Shown here one piece after another: positions 53,677-63,286 of a DNA stretch of 64,000 nt (position 1 is the first letter of the stretch; the number at the start of each line of letters is the position of its first letter). The notes beneath the pieces were generated by a model, which was not told the DNA's origin, made no database searches, and worked only from the letters and a program-made list of their open reading frames with translations. Position numbers and translations under genes: made by a program. This stretch comes from Bradyrhizobium sp. SSBR45G (GTDB lineage: Bacteria; Pseudomonadota; Alphaproteobacteria; Rhizobiales; Xanthobacteraceae): positions 1 to 64,000 of the forward strand of contig NZ_BSCT01000034.1 of NCBI RefSeq assembly GCF_030159255.1, given 5' to 3'.

Positions 53677-54654
53677 TTATGATCGCAGGAAGGCCTCGAG
53701 GCGGGCAAACAGCGGATTCTCGCGGTCGAGCACGTAGTCGAGCGAGGCGACCGACACCGTCTCGGCGCCATGCGCGCGCAGGAAACTGCCGAGCGCGTAG
53801 ATCTGCGCCGGCGGGCAGTGCAGGGTCAGCATGCCCGACGAGGTCGGGCCGCCGAACGGCGCGACGACGCCGAACCGGTTGTGCGCCTCGGCCAGCATTG
53901 CTGCGTCGCACCCTTTGAACCGGGTGCGGACCTCGCGGTATTTGCTGGCGCGGGCACGGGCATGGATGTGGTCGAGGATGATCCGCGCGCTCTCGCGCGG
54001 GCCCTCTGACCAGTCGGCATCGCGCGAGGCCACCAGATTGGCCTGGCTGCGCAGGATCACGCCGTCGTCGAGCACCTTCAGCCCATTGGCGGCGAGCGTC
54101 GAGCCGGTGCTGGTGATGTCCACGATCAGCTCGGCGGTGCCGACGGCGGGAGCGCCCTCGGTGGCGCCGGCGCTTTCGACGATGCGGTAGTCGACGATGC
54201 CGTGGGAAGCGAAGAAGCTGCGCGTCAGGTTGATGTATTTGGTGGCGACGCGCATGCGGCGATTGTGCTGGGCGCGGAAGCCGGTGGTGACATCGTCGAG
54301 ATCGGCCATGGTGCGGACGTCGATCCAGGCCTGCGGCACGGCGACCACGACATTGGCGCCGCCGAAGCCGAGCGTGTCGATCAGCAGCACGCGCTTGTCG
54401 GCATCGGTGATGCTCTCGCGCACGAGGTCCTCGCCGGTGACGCCGAGATGCACCGTGCCGCGCGCCAATTGCGAGGCGATCTCACCCGCAGAGAGATAGG
54501 CGATCTCGACATTGTCGAGGCCTGCGATGGTGCCGCGATAATCGCGCGCACCGCCCGGCTTGGACAGGGTCAGCCCGGCACGGCCGAAGAAGGCCTCGGC
54601 ATTCTCCTGCAGGCGCCCCTTCGAGGGAACGGCGAGGACGAGGGGGCCGCTCAT
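53677..54654 (-). CDS. hisG: ATP phosphoribosyltransferase HisG
   Basis: A 325-aa enzyme for the first step of histidine synthesis (PRPP + ATP to phosphoribosyl-ATP). LAVPSKGRLQE, LGVTGEDLVRE and the PRPP loop ELIVDITSTGSTLAANGL in content are diagnostic. HisG proteins of the short type need HisZ; this one is encoded next to hisZ with a four-base overlap. A 65-residue C-terminal region (about 260-325) is present, longer than usual for the minimal short form. Confidence 0.94.
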   Translation of the reverse strand: MSGPLVLAVPSKGRLQENAEAFFGRAGLTLSKPGGARDYRGTIAGLDNVEIAYLSAGEIASQLARGTVHLGVTGEDLVRESITDADKRVLLIDTLGFGGANVVVAVPQAWIDVRTMADLDDVTTGFRAQHNRRMRVATKYINLTRSFFASHGIVDYRIVESAGATEGAPAVGTAELIVDITSTGSTLAANGLKVLDDGVILRSQANLVASRDADWSEGPRESARIILDHIHARARASKYREVRTRFKGCDAAMLAEAHNRFGVVAPFGGPTSSGMLTLHCPPAQIYALGSFLRAHGAETVSVASLDYVLDRENPLFARLEAFLRS

Positions 54655-55811
54655 GATGCTCTCCCGCGCGCGGGCTGCCCCGCGGCGCTGCTCGTGGCCA
54701 GGCGCTCGATCCAGATCGAGAAGCCGACGGCGGGAATGGATTCGGCGGCGCCGAGCTGACTCAGCAGGCCATCGTAACGGCCGCCCGCAACCAGCGGCTC
54801 GTCGCCATTGGCCGGGCGATGCAGCTCGAATTCGAAGCCGGTGTAGTAATCGAGGCCGCGGCCGAAGGCGGTCGCGAACCGCACCTTCGCGATGTCGATG
54901 CCGCGTGCCGCCATGAAGCCGGCGCGGGCTTCCAGCGCGTCGATCGCCGCCGAAATGTCCAGCCTGGCGTCGGCGGCGAGCGCGCGGAGCTGCGTCACCG
55001 CCTCCGCCGGGCTGCCGGCAATGGCGAGGAAGCGCTTGATCAGCTCGAGCGCGTCGCGCGGCAGCGCGCCGCTCTTCAGGGTCGATTGCTCCAGGAAGCG
55101 GTCGGCGATCTCGGCCACCGTGCGGCCGCCGACGGCGGTGGCGCCGGCGATCGACATCAGGTCGGTGACGAGGGCGAGCGCCGCCTTGCGGTCGGAGCCG
55201 GCTAGCGCGGCGAGCACGCCCTCATACTCGTTGCGCGGCGCCACTGCGGCGCTCGCCAGCCGCTCCAGGTCCTGCTCCAGGGTGCGCTTGCGGTTGAAGT
55301 CCTTGATCAGCCGGCGCCGCCACACCGGGTAGAGATTGAGCGCGTCGATCAGCGCCGTGAACAGCGCCACGTCGCCGGTGCGGATGTCGATCGCAGCGAG
55401 GCCGGCGGTCGAGGTGGCCTCGATCGCCAGCGCCAGCATCTCGGCGTCGGCCGCCGGGTGGTCCTTGCGGCCGAATGATTCGATGCCGGCCTGCAGGAAC
55501 TCGCTGGGACGGCCACTGCGGTAGCGAAATACGGGTCCGAGATAGCTGAACCCGGCCGGCTCGCCGGCCCGGGCCGAGGCCAGATAATCGCGCGCGACGG
55601 GAATCGTCAGGTCCGGGCGCAGGCAGAGCTCCTCGCCGCCGGCATCCGTCGTCAGATACAGGCTCTTGCGGATGTCCTCGCCGGAGAGGTCGAGGAACGG
55701 CTCGGCCGGCTGCAGGATCGCCGGCTCGGCGCGGGCATAGCCGGCCTCGGCAAAAGACTGCAGCAGCGTGTCCGCCCACGCGGCGGGTCCGGTCGGAGCG
55801 GGTCCGGTCAT
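54651..55811 (-). CDS. hisZ: ATP phosphoribosyltransferase regulatory subunit HisZ
   Basis: A 386-aa HisRS-like paralogue. Class-II synthetase motifs are present but adapted: FRYRSGRPSEFLQAGIESFG (motif 2-like), GRGLDYYTGFEFE and AGGRYDGLL (histidine A/B-like). The anticodon-binding domain of real HisRS is missing. It binds HisG and mediates histidine feedback. It precedes hisG, whose ATG overlaps its stop. Confidence 0.94.
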   Translation of the reverse strand: MTGPAPTGPAAWADTLLQSFAEAGYARAEPAILQPAEPFLDLSGEDIRKSLYLTTDAGGEELCLRPDLTIPVARDYLASARAGEPAGFSYLGPVFRYRSGRPSEFLQAGIESFGRKDHPAADAEMLALAIEATSTAGLAAIDIRTGDVALFTALIDALNLYPVWRRRLIKDFNRKRTLEQDLERLASAAVAPRNEYEGVLAALAGSDRKAALALVTDLMSIAGATAVGGRTVAEIADRFLEQSTLKSGALPRDALELIKRFLAIAGSPAEAVTQLRALAADARLDISAAIDALEARAGFMAARGIDIAKVRFATAFGRGLDYYTGFEFELHRPANGDEPLVAGGRYDGLLSQLGAAESIPAVGFSIWIERLATSSAAGQPARGRAS

Positions 55812-55931
55812 ATCGGTCTTGGTTCCAATGGCAGCGCGCGCCGCCGGTGCGGCGGCGGCAGCCCCTTAGCATGCTCATCCCGCGGTTTCGACACTGAATG
55901 GTCGTTGCCGGCCACACAATCGGCCGGGAGC

Positions 55932-56678
55932 TTAACGGTTGCGCCAATCGCCAAGGGCCGCCTGGACCAGCGCCAGCGCGGCGACGCCGGCGGTATCGGC
56001 CCGCAGGATGCGCGGCCCGAGCGCCAGCCTGACCACCTGCGGCTGCCGCAGCAGCAGCTCGCGCTCGTCGGCGGCAAAGCCGCCTTCCGGGCCGATCAGC
56101 AGATCGATGCCGGCCTGTTCACCCGTGCCGCGCAGAGCCTGCAGCGGATCGGCGACCTCGGCCGCCTCGTCGCAGAACACCAGGAGACGGGAGGCCATGC
56201 GGTCGCGCAGCAGGCGCTCCAGCGGCACCGGATCCTTGACCTCGGCCAGGCTGAGGATGCCGCATTGCTCGGCCGCCTCGATCACGTTGGCGCGCATGCG
56301 CTCGCCATTGATCCGCGACACCTGGGTGTGGCGGGTGATGACCGGCTGCAGCTGCGCGGCGCCCATCTCGACCGCCTTCTGCACGATGTAGTCGAGCCGC
56401 GCGTGCTTGAGCGGGGCAAACACATAGGCGATGTCCGGGAGCTGATCCTGCGGCCGTATCCGCTGCTGGAGGATCAGGCTCTCGGGCCGCTTGCGGCCTG
56501 CGATCGCCGCCCGCCACTCGCCGTCACGGCCGTTGAACACCAGCACAGGATCGCCGGCGCCGAGGCGAAGCACATTGCCGAGATAGTTGCTCTGGTTGCG
56601 CTCCAGCGCGACCGCGCCACCCTCCTGCAGGGGGGCATCGACGAACAGGCGCGGGGCGGTGAAGTCGTATTCGGGCAT
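55932..56678 (-). CDS. rsmE: 16S rRNA m3U1498 methyltransferase RsmE
   Basis: A 248-aa SPOUT methyltransferase. N-terminal PUA-like part with RLFVDAPL and HYLGNVLRL-like NYLGNVLRLGAGD; C-terminal knot with KAVEMGAAQLQPV, LLIGPEGGF and LALGPRILRADTAG, all diagnostic. It methylates U1498 of 16S rRNA in the assembled 30S subunit. It is upstream of hisZ on the same strand, about 120 bases away. Confidence 0.97.
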   Translation of the reverse strand: MPEYDFTAPRLFVDAPLQEGGAVALERNQSNYLGNVLRLGAGDPVLVFNGRDGEWRAAIAGRKRPESLILQQRIRPQDQLPDIAYVFAPLKHARLDYIVQKAVEMGAAQLQPVITRHTQVSRINGERMRANVIEAAEQCGILSLAEVKDPVPLERLLRDRMASRLLVFCDEAAEVADPLQALRGTGEQAGIDLLIGPEGGFAADERELLLRQPQVVRLALGPRILRADTAGVAALALVQAALGDWRNR

Positions 56679-56901
56679 GGTGCGTACGGGGGAAGCGAGG
56701 GACGGATGTTGCTTATCGGAGCGGACGCCGTCCGGAAAGCCGGCGCGGGCTTGCAGGCTGGCACCGGCGATGGCCCGTTTCGGCCGCGCTGTCGACAGAT
56801 TTTACCGTTTGGATGATGCGAGGACTGGCGATCGTCCATTGGGCTCGGTTCCCGACGATGCGGGAAGCCTCGGCTCTGAGCCCTGGCGAGGAGAGACAAA
56901 C

Positions 56902-57387
56902 GTGATCAGCAGACACTCCATTTGGGTCCTCTGGGCTCTCGCCGCGGCTATCGTGACCATGGCCTCCGGGCCGTCCCGGGCCGACGACAAGAGTGTGGGA
57001 GCTCCCCAGATGGCCAATCCGGCGGCTCCTGGCGATGTCACGGCGGGGGGCTTTCGCCCGCCCGCGAGCTGCCTGAAGGATTTCACGCCGCTGCGCGACG
57101 AAGCCGCCCGCCGCGCCCAATTGCTGAAGACCGCGACGGGGCGTCGTTTCGCACCGGGGGAGGCCTGCCGGCTGGTGCACGACTACGAGCTCGCCCAGAC
57201 CAAGATGATCGACTACGCGGTTGCGCATGCCTCGAGCTGTGGAATCCCGGCCAAGATCACCGACCAGCTGAAGGCGAATCACGAAAATACCTTGTCGGTG
57301 ATGCGCAAGGTTTGCACCGTGACCTGGAACGTCGTGCCCGGTACCGGGGTGGCCTTGGCGTTGCCGGGATCGCAGGAGCGGTCTTGA
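56902..57387 (+). CDS. Exported four-cysteine protein, paralogue 1
   Basis: A 161-aa exported protein. GTG 56902 follows GAGGAGAG; signal peptide about residues 1-27 (ending SRAD). The mature core has four Cys in the order SCLKDF, EACRL, SSCGIP and VCTV, with LRDEAARRAQLL and KMIDYA between them. The same core is found in the gene 57641-58306, so the two arose by tandem duplication. Two disulfides or a metal site are likely. Function unknown. Confidence 0.8.
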   Translation: MISRHSIWVLWALAAAIVTMASGPSRADDKSVGAPQMANPAAPGDVTAGGFRPPASCLKDFTPLRDEAARRAQLLKTATGRRFAPGEACRLVHDYELAQTKMIDYAVAHASSCGIPAKITDQLKANHENTLSVMRKVCTVTWNVVPGTGVALALPGSQERS

Positions 57388-57640
57388 ATGCAGCTTGCAA
57401 CCGGCTTTCGGACCATCTCACGCAACCTGGGCGTTCAATGACCGAATTTCCGGCCTGAATCCGGGACTTCAGACGAGAGCCGGGCGGTTCACCGGCATGG
57501 AACTTTGGCTGCGTCTCTCCGCCGCGGAGCTGATCAACTCCGCAGTTGTGCTCGGCGGGCGAGAATCGTAAAAGCCCCGGACTGGATCGCGCTTTCATCG
57601 GGAAGTGTTGAGGATTCTTGGTCTTGCCGGAGAACCAGCC

Positions 57641-58306
57641 TTGATCATCCGTCATCCCCTGGTGCCGTTCGCCGTCGCTGCTGTTCTGCTCTCTGCCGGC
57701 CATGCTCTGGCGCAGAGCGCGTTTCCTGCACCGCTGCCTGGCCAGACCCAGAGCAACGCGTCGCCGTTTCCGCCGATCAACGGCAATGCGCCTGCGCCGA
57801 TGGCCGCGCCTGCGAATGCATTCCCCCCGGCGGCCGGCCCGGCCGCTTTCGGAGGCGGCGGTGGTGGCTTCGCGCCGCCGCAGCAGCAGGCCGGCCCGTC
57901 GGACAGCTGCATGAAGGACTTCGTGCCGCTGCGCGAGGAGGCCGAGCGCCGCGGCAAGCTGATCCAGGAGGCGAGCAAGAAAAAAGCCACCCCGGTCGAG
58001 GCCTGCAAGCTGTTCAGGAACTTCAGCCAGGCCGAGATCAAGATGATCAAATACGTCGAGGCCAACTCCGCCCGGTGCGGCATTCCCGGCCAGATCGCCG
58101 AGCAGTTGAAGACCAACCACAAGGGCACCGAAGGCATTCAGCAGAAGGTCTGTAACGTCGCCGAGCAGATGCAAAAGGGCGGCAGCCCGGCCCAGCCCGG
58201 CCTCAGCGACGTCCTCGGCACGTCGGCCGCATTGCCCGAAGCCAACACGGGGAAGAAGGGCGGCTCGACCTTCGATTCGCTCACCGGCAATCCTCTTACC
58301 CGATGA
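57641..58306 (+). CDS. Exported four-cysteine protein, paralogue 2
   Basis: A 221-aa exported protein. TTG 57641 (RBS GGAGA) gives the best signal peptide (IIRHPLVPFAVAAVLLSAGHALA); GTG 57605 would add 12 residues. A Pro/Ala/Gly-rich linker (about 30-85) precedes the core, which mirrors paralogue 1: SCMKDF, PLREEAERRGKL, EACKLF, KMIKYVEANSARCGIP, QLKTNHKGT and VCNV. A Gly/Ser/Pro tail follows. Its stop overlaps the ubiA start (ATGA), so it is co-translated with ubiA although no functional link is known. Confidence 0.82.
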   Translation: MIIRHPLVPFAVAAVLLSAGHALAQSAFPAPLPGQTQSNASPFPPINGNAPAPMAAPANAFPPAAGPAAFGGGGGGFAPPQQQAGPSDSCMKDFVPLREEAERRGKLIQEASKKKATPVEACKLFRNFSQAEIKMIKYVEANSARCGIPGQIAEQLKTNHKGTEGIQQKVCNVAEQMQKGGSPAQPGLSDVLGTSAALPEANTGKKGGSTFDSLTGNPLTR

Positions 58307-59235
58307 GCGACAGCGCCGTCCGCGTTGCTGACGCGACCGGCAATTGGGTCGACACGCTGGCGCCGCTCTGGAGCCGGCCCTATCTGCGGCTCGCCCGCTA
58401 TGATCGCCCGATCGGATCCTGGCTGCTGTTGATGCCGTGCTGGTGGTCGGCCGCGCTGGCGGCCGGGATGCTGGGCCGTCTGTCGATGCTGCCGATCTGG
58501 ATCGGGCTGTATTTCGTCGGCGCCTTCGCGATGCGCGGCGCCGGCTGCACCTGGAACGACATCACGGACCGCGATCTCGACGCCAAGGTGGAGCGCACGC
58601 GCTCACGGCCGATTCCGGCGGGGCAGGTGGGCGTCAAGCAGGCGCTGGCCTTCCTGGTTGCCCAGGCCCTGATCGGCCTCGTGGTGCTGCTGCAGTTCAA
58701 CCGCTTCGCGATTGCGACCGGCATCGCGTCCCTGATCATCGTTGCGATCTACCCGTTCATGAAGCGCGTCACCTGGTGGCCGCAGACGGTGCTCGGCCTC
58801 GCCTTTTCCTGGGGCGCGCTGATGGGCTTTGCGGTCGCCTTCGGGCGTCTCGATGCCACCGCGCTCCTGCTCTATGCGGGCTCGATCTCATGGGTGATCG
58901 CCTATGACACGATCTACGCGCATCAGGACGCGGAGGATGATGCGCTGATCGGCATCAAGTCGACAGCGCGGCTGTTTGCCGAGCGGACGCATCTGGCGCT
59001 CTGCATCTTTTACACGCTTGCGGTCGTGCTGATCGGAGCGGCATTCGCAACCGCCCATGTGCATGTTGCAGCGTGGCTCGGCCTCGCCGCTTTCGCCGGC
59101 CATCTCGCCTGGCAGATCCGACGGCTCGACATCGCCGATCCGGCGCTGTGCCTGCGGTTGTTCAAGTCGAACCGCGACGCCGGACTGCTGCTGTTCGCAG
59201 GACTTCTGGTTGACGCCGCGCTGCGCGCCGCCTGA
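58303..59235 (+). CDS. ubiA: 4-hydroxybenzoate polyprenyltransferase UbiA
   Basis: A 310-aa inner-membrane prenyltransferase with about eight to nine helices. Both Asp-rich motifs are seen: NDITDRDLD (from N85) and the second YDTIYAHQDAEDD. RYDRPIG and RSRPIPAG are typical of UbiA. It joins the polyprenyl chain to 4-hydroxybenzoate in ubiquinone synthesis. The ATG overlaps the stop of the four-Cys protein gene. Confidence 0.95.
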   Translation: MSDSAVRVADATGNWVDTLAPLWSRPYLRLARYDRPIGSWLLLMPCWWSAALAAGMLGRLSMLPIWIGLYFVGAFAMRGAGCTWNDITDRDLDAKVERTRSRPIPAGQVGVKQALAFLVAQALIGLVVLLQFNRFAIATGIASLIIVAIYPFMKRVTWWPQTVLGLAFSWGALMGFAVAFGRLDATALLLYAGSISWVIAYDTIYAHQDAEDDALIGIKSTARLFAERTHLALCIFYTLAVVLIGAAFATAHVHVAAWLGLAAFAGHLAWQIRRLDIADPALCLRLFKSNRDAGLLLFAGLLVDAALRAA

Positions 59236-59760
59236 TCAGTCCCGTGCGATGATCTCGCGCTCGCCACGATGCACCGACACCGGATTGAGCAGGTGCCCGA
59301 CACGGCGGCGCATCAGAAAACGTGGACGACGGGAGCGGATGGCGTTGCGGCGCCGGCGCCGGGGCGCAGCGTCCCGCTTCGGCTCCTGCAGCTGCGGGAG
59401 CGCGAAGGTCTCGCTCCACATCGCCCAGGCGGCTACGATCTCGTCCTGGTCCTCGCTGACGCACAACGGGATGCTCAGCGAAGGGTCGCGGTGAAGCAGG
59501 ATCAGCATCATCTGCGTGTCGTCGACGTCGCGCAGGACGATGCCGAGGAAATCGCTGACCCGGAGATTCACGGCCATGCGCATGCCGCTGACGGCACGGC
59601 GCAGGACCACGCGCTCGCGGTGCAATTCGATCTGCCGGATCCCGCCATCGGCACGGGTGTCGTGCGCGCTGAACGAGACGGGCAGGGAAAGAGGGTCGAG
59701 CCGCACAGCGCGGCCCGACCCAGCGGAATTGCTTCCGCCTGTTGCTGTTTGACGCCTCAC
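59236..59760 (-). CDS. DUF6101-like basic protein
   Basis: A 174-aa protein. A conserved-looking core (about 35-125: IRQIELHRERVVLRRAVSGMRMAVNLRVSDFLGIVLR in content, then LLHRDPSLSIPLCV and WAMWSETFALP) is followed by an Arg-rich tail (RRRRRNAIRSRR). I recall such proteins in Bradyrhizobium and relatives as DUF6101, but I could not check. It ends convergent with ubiA, with adjacent stops. Function unknown. Confidence 0.7.
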   Translation of the reverse strand: MRRQTATGGSNSAGSGRAVRLDPLSLPVSFSAHDTRADGGIRQIELHRERVVLRRAVSGMRMAVNLRVSDFLGIVLRDVDDTQMMLILLHRDPSLSIPLCVSEDQDEIVAAWAMWSETFALPQLQEPKRDAAPRRRRRNAIRSRRPRFLMRRRVGHLLNPVSVHRGEREIIARD

Positions 59761-60035
59761 GGCCTGGTCTCCCCGCCGGAATTATGTTCCCGGTCGATGC
59801 GTGAGACCTTGCCACGCGCCTTTGCCGTATCAGCTTAAGAAGCCTGGTTAATCAGCCGTCACGCATGATCCTCTTACCGTCATGATTGACAACCGCTTGC
59901 CTCGCATGATTGACGAGACCTTGCCGATTTGCCGACAATCCGCAGAGTCGTCGCCGCCCTGCTTGAAGTCGGCGTGACCAGGCCACATTTCGTCTGGATT
60001 GAGCCGTCTTCGCCGCCCCTGACATCGATCGGATC

Positions 60036-61436
60036 GTGTACGTGACCTCTTCCCCCGCAGCCGCTGCTTCGTCGACCTCCGTCCCATCAGATCTGTTCGA
60101 TCAGTCCGCCCTGAGAACGCTCGCCGAGCGGCTGGTCGAGGCCGCAAGGAAGGCCGGCGCCGATGCCGCCGACGCGATCGCGGTGCGCGGCATCTCGCAG
60201 GGCGTCGAGGTCCGGGACGGGCGCGTCGAGGAAGCCGAACGCTCCGAAGGCGACGATGTCGGCCTGCGGGTGCTCGTCGGCAAGCGCCAGGCGGTCGTCT
60301 CCACCAACGACGTCAATGGTGACGGCGTGGCCCGGCTCGCCGAGCGGGCGGTGGCGATGGCGCGTGTGGCGCCCGACGACAATTACGTCGGCCTCGCCGA
60401 TCCGGCGCTGCTGGCGCGCGACATCCCCGAGCTCGATCTGCTCGACCCGAACGTTCCCTCGACCACGGAGCTGGAGCGGCGCGCCCAGGAGGCGGAGGCC
60501 GCGGCGCTCGCCGTGAAGGGCGTCACCAAGTCGGGTGGCGCGTCGGCCTCGGCCGGCATCGGCGGCATGGTGCTGGTGACCAGCAGCGGTTTTCATGGCG
60601 CCTATCTGCGCTCGAGCCAGAGCATCTCGGCCACCGCGATCTCCGGTGAAGGCACCGGCATGGAGCGCGACTACGACTACACGGCGGCCCCGCACGGCAT
60701 CGATCTGCTGGCGCCTGCAGCCGTCGGACGCAGCGCCGGCGAGCGCGCGGTGGCCCGCGCCAATCCGCGCAAGGTCGCTACCTGCCAGGTGCCGGTGGTG
60801 TTCGATCCCCGCGTCTCCGGCTCGCTGGTCGGCCATCTCGTCGGCGCCATCAACGGCGCATCGATCGCGCGCAAGACCAGCTTCCTCAAGGACAAGCTCG
60901 GCGCGCAGCTGTTCGCCAAGGGCATTCGCATCATCGATGATCCGCTGCGTCGGCGCGGGCTGCGCTCGCAGCCGTTCGACGCCGAAGGCGTCAAGGTGAA
61001 GCAGACGGCGCTGGTCGACGACGGCGTCCTCACCACGTGGCTGCTGGACTCGGCCACGGCCCGCGAGCTCGGCCTGGTCACGACCGGCCATGCGCATCGC
61101 GGCGTGTCGTCCTCGCCGTCGCCGGGACCGTTCAATCTGCATCTCGAGGCCGGCGTCGTGACCGCCAAGGAGCTCATCTCCGACATCAAGCAGGGCTTCT
61201 ACATCACTGACCTGATCGGCTCCGGCGTCAATGGCGTCACCGGCGACTACAGCCGCGGCGCCTCGGGCTTCTGGATCGAGAACGGCGAGATCGGCTATGC
61301 CGTGAGCGAGGTGACGATCGCCGGACATCTGTTCGAGATCTTCAAGTCGATGACTCCGGCCAGCGATCTCGAATTCCGCTATGGCGTCAATGCGCCGACG
61401 GTGCGCATCGAAGGATTGACGCTTGGCGGACGGTGA
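60036..61436 (+). CDS. pmbA: TldD/PmbA-family metalloprotease subunit
   Basis: A 466-aa TldE/PmbA-type protein. GVEVRDGRVEEAERSEGDDVGLRVLVG in content, VVFDPRVSGSLVGHLVGAINGASIARKTSFLKDKLG, and the C-terminal GVNGVTGDYSRGASGFWIENGEI are diagnostic. The HExxxH metal motif of TldD is absent, as expected for PmbA/TldE. With TldD it forms a heterodimer that cleaves unfolded peptides and matures microcins. GTG 60036 is the likely start. The next gene starts 14 bases before its stop. Confidence 0.93.
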   Translation: MYVTSSPAAAASSTSVPSDLFDQSALRTLAERLVEAARKAGADAADAIAVRGISQGVEVRDGRVEEAERSEGDDVGLRVLVGKRQAVVSTNDVNGDGVARLAERAVAMARVAPDDNYVGLADPALLARDIPELDLLDPNVPSTTELERRAQEAEAAALAVKGVTKSGGASASAGIGGMVLVTSSGFHGAYLRSSQSISATAISGEGTGMERDYDYTAAPHGIDLLAPAAVGRSAGERAVARANPRKVATCQVPVVFDPRVSGSLVGHLVGAINGASIARKTSFLKDKLGAQLFAKGIRIIDDPLRRRGLRSQPFDAEGVKVKQTALVDDGVLTTWLLDSATARELGLVTTGHAHRGVSSSPSPGPFNLHLEAGVVTAKELISDIKQGFYITDLIGSGVNGVTGDYSRGASGFWIENGEIGYAVSEVTIAGHLFEIFKSMTPASDLEFRYGVNAPTVRIEGLTLGGR

Positions 61437-62232
61437 GACCGGTGACCTCGGCCTGGCGGCAGATGCCGGGCTTCTGAAGGAGGCCGTGCGCGAAGCCGGC
61501 GAGCTCGCGCATGCGATGTTCGGCACAGAGCTGCGCAAATGGACCAAGGGGGCATCGTCCCCGGTGTCCGAAGCCGACATGGCCGTCAATGCGCTGCTCG
61601 AGGGCAGGCTGAGATCGGCGACCCCGGACTATGGCTGGCTGTCCGAGGAGAGCGCTGATGACAGGACCCGGCTCGGCTACCGCCGGGTCTGGATCGTCGA
61701 TCCGATCGACGGCACCCGCTCCTACCTCGGCAGCCGCAATGATTGGTGTGTGAGCGTCGCATTGGTCGAGGACAATTCTCCGGTCCTTGCCGCGGTATAT
61801 GCCCCGTTGACCCAGGAGTTCTTCTTCGCGGCGCGGGGGCAGGGCACCACGCTCAATGATCAATCCGTTCACGCGTGCCAGGGCACCGCGCTGGACTTTT
61901 CGCGCGTGGCCGGTCCCAAACCGCTGGTTGAGCGGCTGGCTCCGGATTCGACCCGGGTTGAGCTCCACCCGCGAATCGGGTCGCTGGCCCTGCGCCTGTG
62001 CCGAGTCGCGCATGGCGCGCTCGATGCCGCTTTTGCAGGCGGACAAAGCCGCGATTGGGATCTTGCGGCGGCTCATCTGATCGTGCAGGAAGCGGGAGGT
62101 AAAATGACCGCGTTGTCCGGCGAGGCGATCCTCTATAATCGTCCGGAAGTGGTGCACGGGGTGCTGGTGGCAGCGGGCCGCGACCGACATGCTGATATCG
62201 TCGCGCAGTATCGCAGATTACCGCCGGACTGA
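61423..62232 (+). CDS. Inositol monophosphatase/CysQ-family phosphatase
   Basis: A 269-aa Mg-dependent, lithium-sensitive-type phosphatase. Metal motif EES at 75-77, IVDPIDGTRSY (91-101) and the C-terminal SRDWDLAAAHLIVQEAGG are diagnostic. The WLSEES and DGTRSYL context fits the CysQ (3'-phosphoadenosine 5'-phosphate phosphatase) branch as well as IMPase. The TTG start at 61423 lies inside the end of pmbA, implying coupling. The next genes act on lipid A and membrane. Confidence 0.9.
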   Translation: MADGETGDLGLAADAGLLKEAVREAGELAHAMFGTELRKWTKGASSPVSEADMAVNALLEGRLRSATPDYGWLSEESADDRTRLGYRRVWIVDPIDGTRSYLGSRNDWCVSVALVEDNSPVLAAVYAPLTQEFFFAARGQGTTLNDQSVHACQGTALDFSRVAGPKPLVERLAPDSTRVELHPRIGSLALRLCRVAHGALDAAFAGGQSRDWDLAAAHLIVQEAGGKMTALSGEAILYNRPEVVHGVLVAAGRDRHADIVAQYRRLPPD

Positions 62233-62291
62233 ACGCCCCGGGGCTTGCACCCTCCACGTCGCCTGCAAGGCGCTGATTAGGAACGGACCCG

Positions 62292-62531
62292 ATGACAGAT
62301 AGCGCCTCGCAGCAGCTCCTTCACCTCGTGATCGGCGGCGAGCTCGTCAACCTCGAAAAGAACGAGTTCAAGGATCTCGACAAGGTCGACATCGTCGGCG
62401 TCTACCCCAACTATGCGTCGGCCCACGCCGCCTGGCGAGCCAAGGCTCAGATGACCGTCGACAACGCCCACATGCGCTATTTCATCGTTCACCTGCACCG
62501 GCTGCTCGATCCCGGTCAGGACGCGAAGTAA
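62292..62531 (+). CDS. DUF4170 protein
   Basis: A 79-aa protein of the DUF4170 type. LHLVIGGELVNLEKNEFKDLDKVDIVGVYPNYASAHAAWRAKAQ in content and NAHMRYFIVHLHRLLDP are the conserved blocks. Found widely in alphaproteobacteria beside waaA and the DUF374 acyltransferase, as here. Function unknown; a role in envelope synthesis is suggested by position only. Confidence 0.88.
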   Translation: MTDSASQQLLHLVIGGELVNLEKNEFKDLDKVDIVGVYPNYASAHAAWRAKAQMTVDNAHMRYFIVHLHRLLDPGQDAK

Positions 62532-62548
62532 GACGCAAAGCTTCCGAC

Positions 62549-63286
62549 TTGAAACATCTCATCCGCAATATGCTGCGCAGCGGCTGGTTCCAGCGCGCCG
62601 TCGGGTTCCTCGCGGCCGAGTACCTGCGCCTGGTCTGGCTGACCAACCGCTTCACCTACGAGCCGCCCGAGGTCTACGACATCGTCGAACCGCAGATGCC
62701 CGCGATCTTCGCGTTCTGGCACGGCCAGCATCTGCTGACGCCGTTCATCAAGAACAAGCCGAGCTACCGCGCCAAGGTGCTGATCTCCAAGCATCGCGAC
62801 GGCGAGTTCAACGCCATCGCCGCCGAGCGCCTGGGCATCGGAACCATCCGCGGCTCCGGCGATCACGGCGGCTCCTTCCACCGGAAAGGCGGAGTGGGGG
62901 CCTTCAGGGAGATGGTGCAGGCGCTCGAAGACAACTATAATGTGGCATCGACCGCCGATGTGCCGAAGCGCGCGCGGATTGCGGGTCTCGGCATCATCAT
63001 GCTCGCGCGTGAGTCAGGACGTCCGATCATGCCCTTCGCAATGGTCACGAGCCGCTTCGTCCGCCTGAAGAATTGGGACAGCACCACCATCAATTTGCCA
63101 TTCGGCCGCGGCGCATTGGTGGGAATCAAGGAAATCAGCGTGCCGCGCGATGCCAACGCCGCTGCCATGGAGCAGGCGCGCCTCGACCTCGAGGCGACGC
63201 TGAACCAATGCATGCGCCGCGCCTATGAGATCGTTGGCCGGCCCGATGCATGTCCGCCTCCGGTGTCGGAGGCGTCTCGTGGCTAG
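62549..63286 (+). CDS. DUF374 lysophospholipid acyltransferase-like protein
   Basis: A 245-aa protein of the DUF374/LPLAT group. FAFWHGQHLL holds the acyltransferase-type His block; LISKHRDGEFNAIAAERLGIGTIRGSG and a DVPKRARIAGLGIIMLA segment follow. It has an N-terminal hydrophobic region (about 15-35). The TTG 62549 start is 17 bases after the DUF4170 stop. It overlaps waaA by eight bases, which suggests that it acts in lipid A/Kdo assembly. Confidence 0.9.
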   Translation: MKHLIRNMLRSGWFQRAVGFLAAEYLRLVWLTNRFTYEPPEVYDIVEPQMPAIFAFWHGQHLLTPFIKNKPSYRAKVLISKHRDGEFNAIAAERLGIGTIRGSGDHGGSFHRKGGVGAFREMVQALEDNYNVASTADVPKRARIAGLGIIMLARESGRPIMPFAMVTSRFVRLKNWDSTTINLPFGRGALVGIKEISVPRDANAAAMEQARLDLEATLNQCMRRAYEIVGRPDACPPPVSEASRG

